64,000 nt of DNA, taken from NCBI GenBank assembly GCA_029204225.1, contig MU831898.1:33705-97704 (forward strand), read 5' to 3'. The first letter of the stretch is position 1, and each line of letters opens with the position of its first letter. A model generated the notes under the pieces. That model was given only the letters and a program-made list of their open reading frames with translations. It was not told where the DNA came from and searched no databases. This DNA comes from Diphasiastrum complanatum. Taxonomy: Eukaryota > Streptophyta > Lycopodiopsida > Lycopodiales > Lycopodiaceae. Positions 57,050 through 64,000 of this stretch are shown piece after piece. The translations under genes and the position numbers were made by a program.

Positions 57050-59310
57050 GATGATTTTGCTATTTTCAATGACTTTGGTCATTAATGTTGGGCAAACCAA
57101 AGCTTTAAGTAAGATACTTGTCAAAGTAGGATTCTGGTTGAACTAATGGAACAAAAATAATATTAATGGAAGTAATTCTTTTCAAGAAATACCGCAATCC
57201 AAATCTTGTGAATTTTCCATTAATATACTTTCATTACTTATGTTATAATTAGCTGACTTTGACGGAGCAATACTAAAACCAGTTTAATGAAATGGAAGAA
57301 TGGACTATCATTTACTATGTGTTTAGGTGAAATTCATAAACTTTAACCGATGGAATTTTTCGGGGGACCGAAAAAGCTAAGGGTGGAAGAAAAAGGGACA
57401 CCTGTTACTAAATGAGTTTGTGTTGTAAAATTTGGATTTCTTGATAATCCTTGTGGAAAAGTTGCATAATACCAGTTACGGAGTAATTCCATAGTAAAAT
57501 TGATCATTGGATTTCATTTAATTGAATTCATGTTTGATATCGTATATGAATATGAGAATGGTCCTAAATTTTAATATGATGAATAAGGAATGTATTAACT
57601 CGTGGGGCACATTTTGTTAGTACTATAAAAAAACATTCTTTAGATATAATAATCTTTGAGTAAGCTTTTACTAACCAGAATATTTAGATGTGACAGTAAT
57701 CCATGTGTGGAGCCTTATGGTTTAATCATCCTTTCGTAAATGGATTATTATCCATCAAAAAATAAAGTTTATTGATTCTCCAATGTTTGGTTATAGTGAT
57801 ATTTGCCTATACCTAGCATAGAAAATCCAGATGAATTGGTTGAATTTTGGATTATTAGATATGGCGGTTAAGGATTATCTGAAAGGAAGAGCTGGTGGTA
57901 TGGGGACATCAATAATTTTAGAAAGGAAATTTTCTAGGACTGTAAAAATTTGATTGTCAATGGTAAATTTGAGTACCTATTCATGATATGAGAAAAGTAG
58001 GCCATTGGCTAATCAAAGGTATTTTGGAAAATTTTGAGATTTATTCTGGACCCATTAAAGGTATCTCATTATTTACAAAATTAGAAAACTCTTAAAGCTA
58101 TTTCTCACCTTTTTTAGAACCCTTACTTCTTTAAAATTTCTCAAATATGGGATATCAGACATATTTCATATGATCCTTCCAACGTGAAGTTATTTTTGAA
58201 GGATTGTTGTCATGTGAACTATTACTCATAGGCATAAGGCGTGGAAATTTTGGATAAATTCTTGAGTCTTTTTGTGGTTCAATTTCTCAAAACCCAGATT
58301 ATCTCTTATGCATAGATAGATCTTGGATGGATAACATTTATTATCACTCGTTTTGAAATTATTCAAGGGAAATTCTTGAAAATAATAGGGTGAATCCTTT
58401 TTGGAAAGGCACTTATTATTGACTTTTCAGAATTTTCATATGTCATCTCTCCGGTTAACTTTTTGTAAGAAAATTGGGAATTTAAAAAAAAAAAAGGTAC
58501 AGTGGTGTGTAAAAGTCTTCCATCAGATCTGTTGGTTGCACAATGTTTGGAAAAACTAGTTGAGGTATAGAAATGTGATTATCTGAAAGTATTTTCAGAC
58601 AAATCTAGACTAAAATACAAGACTAGACCTTTCGAATAAGAGAAAGTTTCTAGTAGGGATTGTGTAAAACAATCTGGAACTAGAAATGGTTTGGATTTAG
58701 AAATAATTATAAGTAGTATTGAGTAAGATCGAAAGTTACTAATCCCACTTTGTCGGGGATAGAAGTAATTTTGATGATGAAATGTCTATTTTGAATCAAC
58801 CTTATCTTAGTTGGTGTACTACGATTAGGGAGGGGTTGATGGGAAAATTTTTTGGTGCTAAGTTGTAAGTGGGTTGGAAAACTCATGAGAGAAGATGTGT
58901 TCTCAGTCTCAGAGATTTCACAAATATGTTATTTAGTCATGAGAAATAAAATTCTATGGTAATTGAGTTACAAGATTCTTAGTGAGATATGAGAGTAACA
59001 TATGTGGATTTTGGAGAATCTACCAGATAAGGACATATGTGTATGTTTTTGGGGCATAGTGAGATTATTCTCATATGTGCACGATTAATCTTGGATGGAT
59101 CTACTATGTATTCCTGGTTACTAGGGTTATTTAGTGCACTTAACCTAGTCGATGAACATAAACATATGATCAAGTATCGTGTTGGACAATTACTTGTAGA
59201 GTTAACAGAATTTTTTCTGAAACTTTTACTGGTTAGCTTAAGATATGGATCTAAATGTGTTGTTGTACATATACCCTTAAGATCTGCACCTAGACATTTG
59301 AGATTTCTCA
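57050..59310 (+). repeat. Member 2 of the long inverted repeat pair (partner 19840-22230)
   Basis: Colinear with the minus strand of the partner; see that entry for shared words. The minus- and plus-strand ORFs at 58979-59318 are not preserved in the partner, arguing against a gene. Confidence 0.8.
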
Positions 59311-60085
59311 ACCTTTAGAATTAACTTGAGTGATTGCATTACTTCTATGAAAAGTTAATTGGTGTAATGAACAGTGGAAAGAGAATCACCAGGAACTATT
59401 TGTATATATATATTGCTTATAAGACGCATGATTTATGAATCATTCTGACTCATCAGAAAAAGTTATGTGCATAGAAAGAGTGTTAGTGATTGTACCCTAG
59501 AGATCTCAATTAGATAACGAATTATAATGGTACCAAGAATGACAACTGAATTTTTAGAAAATTCAACAGAACTTTGGATATCTAGAATTCAGGTTTAGAC
59601 TATAATCTGAATTTTTTTGGGTGGATGAAGATGGTTGTTGATACCATTTTGGTATGCTTTCTGTCTTTGATAACCTGAGGGTTTGGAATTTGGATAACTC
59701 ACATTTTGGTTAAGAATCATGTTTGAGGAGTATTTTTAAAATCCAATATCTCTAAGATGGAGAAAAGTCCAGTATCCTTTAGGAATTAAGTATGCTTTGA
59801 GATTCCTGAGAATTATGATTGACGATCATAAGAATCTAACTATTTGTGATTGATGGATCATAAATGGATACTTAATTAATGGATAATCAGAAAATGTGTT
59901 GATTCTTAGGTATCTTGAGTAGTTCCCAGTTTACTAATCGAGTAATATCCCTGTTTTTATTAAAAATAATGGGAAAACCCATGATCATACAAGAAGATTA
60001 AAGTATTTAAAGTAATACCGTAGAACGGCGAAATGAATTAAGCTACTCAATAGCGAAATAAAACTTAAAATACTAAGCTAATTAC
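59311..60085. other. AT-rich stretch, nothing recognised
   Basis: No supported feature. Confidence 0.3.
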
Positions 60086-60298
60086 TTAAAAACCAACTGC
60101 CTGATGTAAATCACTAACTAGAATAGATCCAATAATAGATAATGCAGGAAACTTTGAAGCAACTACTCTTGCAAACTGAGCCCGTCGAAGAATTGGAAGC
60201 GCTTGTAAATGGTGTAATGCAATATAAATACGTGGATGGTAGAAAGAAACAATAACAGATGGTAAGGTAATGCTTTGTCCTTGGCATTTCACAATAAG
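60086..60298 (-). CDS. Possible terminal exon of an unrecognised gene
   Basis: Open frame: ELIVKCQGQSITLPSVIVSF, then YHPRIYIALHHLQALPILRR and AQFARVVASKFPALSIIGS, ending SDLHQAVGF and a stop. A consensus acceptor TTTATGTGCAG lies immediately before it, so it could be a 3' exon. The amino-acid composition is protein-like rather than random. I do not recognise the family, and the upstream exon was not found before the retroelement at 60.9 kb. Confidence 0.35.
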   Translation of the reverse strand, partial: LIVKCQGQSITLPSVIVSFYHPRIYIALHHLQALPILRRAQFARVVASKFPALSIIGSILVSDLHQAVGF

Positions 60299-60308
60299 CT
60301 CTGCACAT

Positions 60309-60911
60309 AAAGATTTCAGATTAGCATTTTGAAAGTGTAAATCTCTTTACTCTAGTATCATATGGAATCCTATTGGATCTCGTAGGCATTTATTGTAAAG
60401 TAAATTGTTTTTGTTTATCAAGAGTTTGCTTACTTTAGTGGATTGTATTCTCCCACAGATTTTAGTCTATAAGTGCTTGTGTACAAGGTTCAATCTAAAT
60501 CTCCAAATTTATAGGAGAGAGATAAATTTATTGAGATGGACTATTGATTTTTGGCATAAAATGTTAGAAATAGGCCAATAACTCATTAGAGCAATTGTAG
60601 TACTCAGGATTGAGTTATAATTGTCTAGGTTTCGATGGATCTCCTAGAGATTTTGGTTGACTAAATTGTTGTATTTAGAATATTTGGTTATTCTAAGAAT
60701 ATTTGTACCAAGAAGCACTATTATCTACAAGAAATTGTGGATAGGATTTAGACTATCGAAAAATTGAATTTTCTTTAACTTTTGGACTTGATCTCGAAAA
60801 TAAAGAGTTAATTTACCCACAGTTTCATGTAAATGGGATCACATGAAGGTGATAAAATTTTATTTGGAGAGTATCAACCCATTTGGAAGTTTTGAAATGA
60901 TTTAGAATGCA
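60309..60911. other. AT-rich stretch, nothing recognised
   Basis: Lies upstream of the possible exon; no coding motif. Confidence 0.3.
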
Positions 60912-61215
60912 TCTGTAATGACCACTAGAGACATTCCCCTACGACGAGGATAGGAAAAACAGAAGAGAGACTATGGAGCAAAACCACCCAACCAAACCTA
61001 GATCCCTCCTAGAGAAACATCCTGGATCTAGCCCCCAAGCCATGCCATGTAATAGAAAGAGGAGAAGAGCTCAACAGGTAACCTAGACCAAAGTCGTCGA
61101 CGAAATAATCACTACCTCAATATAGAGCGTAGGATCCCGTGCATGAGCACATGCAATCCCCATGCAGGTCAACTATAAATAGATCACAGCTCTTCATGCA
61201 TACCTCCTGCCTATA
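60912..61215 (-). repeat. Diverged LTR-like remnant related to family A
   Basis: Begins TGTAATGACCACTAGAGACA and contains GGATCTAGCCCCCAAGC, the word found in the minus orientation of the family A LTR (41191 joined to 46258), preceded in both by CCCAACCAA...CCTAGATC. The rest is diverged. It may be a solo LTR of a related family. Confidence 0.45.
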
Positions 61216-61239
61216 TCAGTCACATGTACATGTGAAAAA

Positions 61240-61885
61240 TTGTCAACTAGTAGTATTTTCCTAACTTGAGATTTTGTAGGCCTATGGCCAAATAAAAAGT
61301 TAGAGATAGGTTCATACATGTATGTAGAGGCCCAAAGTATGTGTACACTACTTTTGAGGTCACATTAATTAGAGGGAGGTCGAGTGTGGAGCTCTTCTAT
61401 TGGCTCATAATTTGGTGGCATTCCTATTTGACCAAATTTCTAGGTATATGGGTGAATCCTATTGGACCCCAATTTTAGCCTATCATAAGACAAGTGGCCA
61501 AGAGGCACTATGGCTGCTATAAATAGCCATCTCCACGAGTATGTACACATCTCATTTTCATTCTATGAATGAATGTTATGCTCTTTGAAGGTCCATCTTC
61601 TTCTCTCTCACTTTTTTGTTCATATCTTGCATTCTAGCCACTAGAATTGTGATTTCTTTGTTGCTATGGCTTCACACGTGTGAAATGCAGGTTGTAGGCT
61701 ATGAAGTACGGACAGGGACAGCAAGTTTCTGTTTGTGGAAGCTTATGATCAGATTTTGATGTTTAGTTGATGTTTAGTATGCTTAACATCACAATTTCTA
61801 TCATTTTTTCAATCTAGATGTGCATAACTTCCATGGCCAAGATCTTTATGAAACTTTAGCATCTTTTGGATCTGAGTTTTTCACA
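61240..61885 (+). repeat. 5' LTR of copia 2 (start uncertain)
   Basis: Ends TTTTTCACA immediately before the primer site. A TATAAATAGCC box lies near 61514, about 370 bp from the LTR end. The left end is set at TGTCAACTAG by guess. Confidence 0.55.
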
Positions 61886-61897
61886 TGGTATCAGAGC
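61886..61897 (+). promoter_or_regulatory. Primer-binding site of copia 2
   Basis: TGGTATCAGAGC, complementary to initiator tRNA-Met, followed by a 600-bp leader to the gag ATG. Confidence 0.85.
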
Positions 61898-62492
61898 ATT
61901 AGGCGGCCAAATGTGCAGGTTTTGCCAGATTTAGAAGAGATTTGTGGGCGAGTTTGCTTTTGTAGCATTCCAATCAAGTTTCTAGCTAAAAATCTTGTTG
62001 ATTTTATGTGTAGAAATTGGATCTTTGTGATCAAAACATCATTTGTATGCATTTCAATTGAAGTAGGGCGGAATTCCCTCTGTACTTATCAGAATAAGGA
62101 GACAAAAATTGTTTTGGAAAGAGGAGATGCAAGATCCAACAAGATCCTATTAGTTTTCCATTCTAGCATATAGTTTTTTGATTCAATTTCTTGGCTTCTT
62201 CATGTCAAAAACTTCAAATTGATGTAACCCTCTGATTTTTCAGTTTGCTGAATGATTCAAGAGTGTATTTCAATCTTAGGAGTGAGGGAAAAGCAAGTAT
62301 ATAGTGGTGGTCTTGGTTTGATCAAGAATCATAAACTAGTGGCTAAAATTAAGGAAAAAGTGAGGAAAAGAGAGAAAAAGTAAGGTTTTAGGTTCCAAAT
62401 CTTTGTGATTTCTTCTTGTGTTCATTTGTTGATTCAAGAGAGTGCTTAGTGCATTGGAACAAGTCAAAGATCAGAGATCAATCATTGCAACA

Positions 62493-64000
62493 TGGCTACA
62501 AATGGAGGCTACATGTTGGAAAGCAATGATTGGCTTACCTCCCTCAACTATGCTACTTGGAAAGTAAGGATGGGAGTCTTTGCTCTGAGATAATGAGTTG
62601 ATGGATATTGTTGTAGGTGTGGAGGAGAGACTCTTTGGCACTCACGAAGAACAATTGAGGTATGACAAGAGGGCAAAGAAAGGCCCTTCACATGATCAAG
62701 ATGGAATGTGACAAATGAGCTTATCAAAGAGGTTGGTAAGTGCACATCATCTAGTTGAAGCTTGGGAAGCCTTGAAGTAGGTTTATGAATCCAAGTCTAC
62801 TTCTAGAGTGTTGACTTTAAGAAGGCAAATCTTTTCTTGTATGCAAAAGAAGAGTGAGAATGGGACATGCTTTGTTTTGAGAGTTAAAGCATTGAATGAT
62901 GAGTTAGCATGCATTAATGATGGCATAAATAATGAGGAGCTTGTTCAAGTGATTCTCAATGGCTTGTTGGATGATCATGCTAATCTTGTTCAAAGTTATG
63001 CTATCCAAAAATGTTTACCAAGTGTTGGAGACTTGCAAGAGGTCTTGTTGGCTGAAGAATTCAGGTTGCAAGCAAGAGTGGGAGCATCTTCTACATCTCA
63101 AGGAGGAGAAGAGGAGGCAATGTTCTCTAAAGGCAAGTTCAAGGGCAAAGGTAAAAGCAATTGGTCTAAAGGGCAAGACCAAGGTGAGCACTCTACTTTT
63201 GGCAAAAAGAAGGATAGATCTAAGCTAAAATGTTTCTATTGTGGAGTCAAAGGGCATTTTGCTAGTGATTGTTTTAAGAAAAAGAGGGATCAAGGGGAAA
63301 AGCAAACCAATCTAACTATTGATGAGGGTGGGGATGAGCTTCTTTCAAATGATGCTTTTGTTATGTCATCTTGCTTGTTGGCTAATCATGGAGACATTGA
63401 TCCTTGGTGGATTGATAGTGGAGCCACTTCTCATATGACATATCATAAAGAGTATTTTTCATCTTTAATGGCATTTGATGGTGATAGGAAGGTAATCTAT
63501 ACCGCAAATGATGGTGAGTGTGCAATCAAGGGGATTGGCACAATTCCTATTTCACTTTCTACAAATAGGAATATAGAATTGAAAGATGTTTTGCTCATTC
63601 CATCCATTACCAAGAACTTACTTAGTGTAAGCCAAATGCTTGACAAAGGATTCAAAGTTGAGTTTGATGGTGATGCTTGCTTGATCAAAAAGGGGTGTAG
63701 TATCATTGCAAAAGGGAAAAGGCAAGGGAAATTGTTCAAGCTTGATGCATGTGTTGTTGCTAACCAAGTTGGATGCATGGCAAATGAACAAATGTCAATT
63801 CAAGAGGTATGGCATAAAAGGATGGGACATCTCAACTACAAGGCCTTGGAGGTAATAGCCAAAAAGGAGGTAGTAAGGGGACTTCCCAAGTCTCTTACTT
63901 GCTTGAATCATGTTTGTGAAGAATATGCTTTGTCTAAATCACATAGATTGCCATATACTAGATCTATATCTAGATCTAAGATGCCTTTTTCTCTTGCATT
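62493..64000 (+). pseudogene. Ty1/copia gag-protease-integrase start (copia 2), runs off the window
   Basis: ATG at 62493 opens MATNGGYMLESNDWLTSLNY. The first 290 bp of gag have an inserted base (near 62567), a TGA, further frameshifts and a TAG at 62778. From 62781 to the window end the frame is open for over 400 codons: VYESKSTSRVLTLRRQIFSC, the knuckle CFYCGVKGHFASDC, protease DPWWIDSGATSHMT, LLIPSITKNLLSVSQML, and pre-integrase EVWHKRMGHLNYK. The last Cys of the HHCC finger is replaced by Tyr (VCEEY where copia 1 has VCESC). Copia 1 at 9101-10841 is the same family on the minus strand and has different lesions, so the two were independent insertions. Confidence 0.9.

Noticed and set aside
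58979-59318. Opposing 110- and 93-codon ORFs
   Set aside because: Lie in the inverted repeat family, and the other member does not keep either frame.
60086-60298. Plastid or mitochondrial insertion
   Set aside because: The protein-like frame does not match an organelle gene I recognise, and the flanks are ordinary nuclear repeats.

Overview
This window is nuclear DNA of a land plant. It carries two intact germin-like protein genes, GT-AG introns, LTR retrotransposons primed by the plant initiator-Met tRNA site (TGGTATCAGAGCC), and hAT, CACTA and Ty3/gypsy Tat-like remnants. I cannot name the species. A prokaryote-type amino-methyltransferase relic and intronless germin-like genes would fit a non-seed plant such as a bryophyte, lycophyte or fern, but that is inference. 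I see no bacterial features, CRISPR array, tRNA or rRNA.

Layout. 1-2.4 kb: a hAT transposase (BED finger plus DUF659) on the minus strand, five exons with clean splice sites and one frameshift in the BED finger. 2.4-6.5 kb: gene-poor, with several foldback sequences. 6.5-8.9 kb: an unrecognised decayed multi-exon gene (minus), split by a deleted gypsy element with two LTRs. 9.1-10.8 kb: a truncated copia element (minus), whose sister runs off the right edge (62.5-64 kb, plus). 11.3-19.3 kb: an LTR with its primer-binding site, a strongly GT-skewed tract, a Tat-like gypsy RNase H on the minus strand facing an integrase on the plus strand, and an extra Tat-type ORF. 19.8-22.2 kb: a non-coding segment that reappears inverted at 57-59.3 kb.

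24.2-30.0 kb and 46.9-50.8 kb form a direct segmental duplication. Each copy holds one intact germin-like gene (96% identical proteins) and a 116-bp tandem array. The upstream blocks are in different order in the two copies, and copy 1 carries a 1.28-kb segment absent from copy 2. 30.05-31.7 kb: a decayed beta-class DNA amino-methyltransferase with its own introns, next to a palindrome cluster. The sequence beyond its stop codon is shared with a second decayed gene (37.3-38.5 kb) that resembles Ptta/En-Spm transposon proteins, so both may belong to one transposon family. 32.5-36.85 kb: a decayed copia. 38.9-41.1 kb: gypsy scraps. 41.2-46.25 kb: a complete but apparently non-coding LTR retrotransposon with about 1.2-kb LTRs, nested inside an LTR of the same gypsy family seen at 6.7 kb. 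51.5-54.9 kb: a copia element with an internal inversion.

The only genes that look functional are the two germin-like genes. Almost everything else is transposon-derived and broken. Several frameshifts lie in 4-base homopolymers, so some may be assembly errors rather than true decay.
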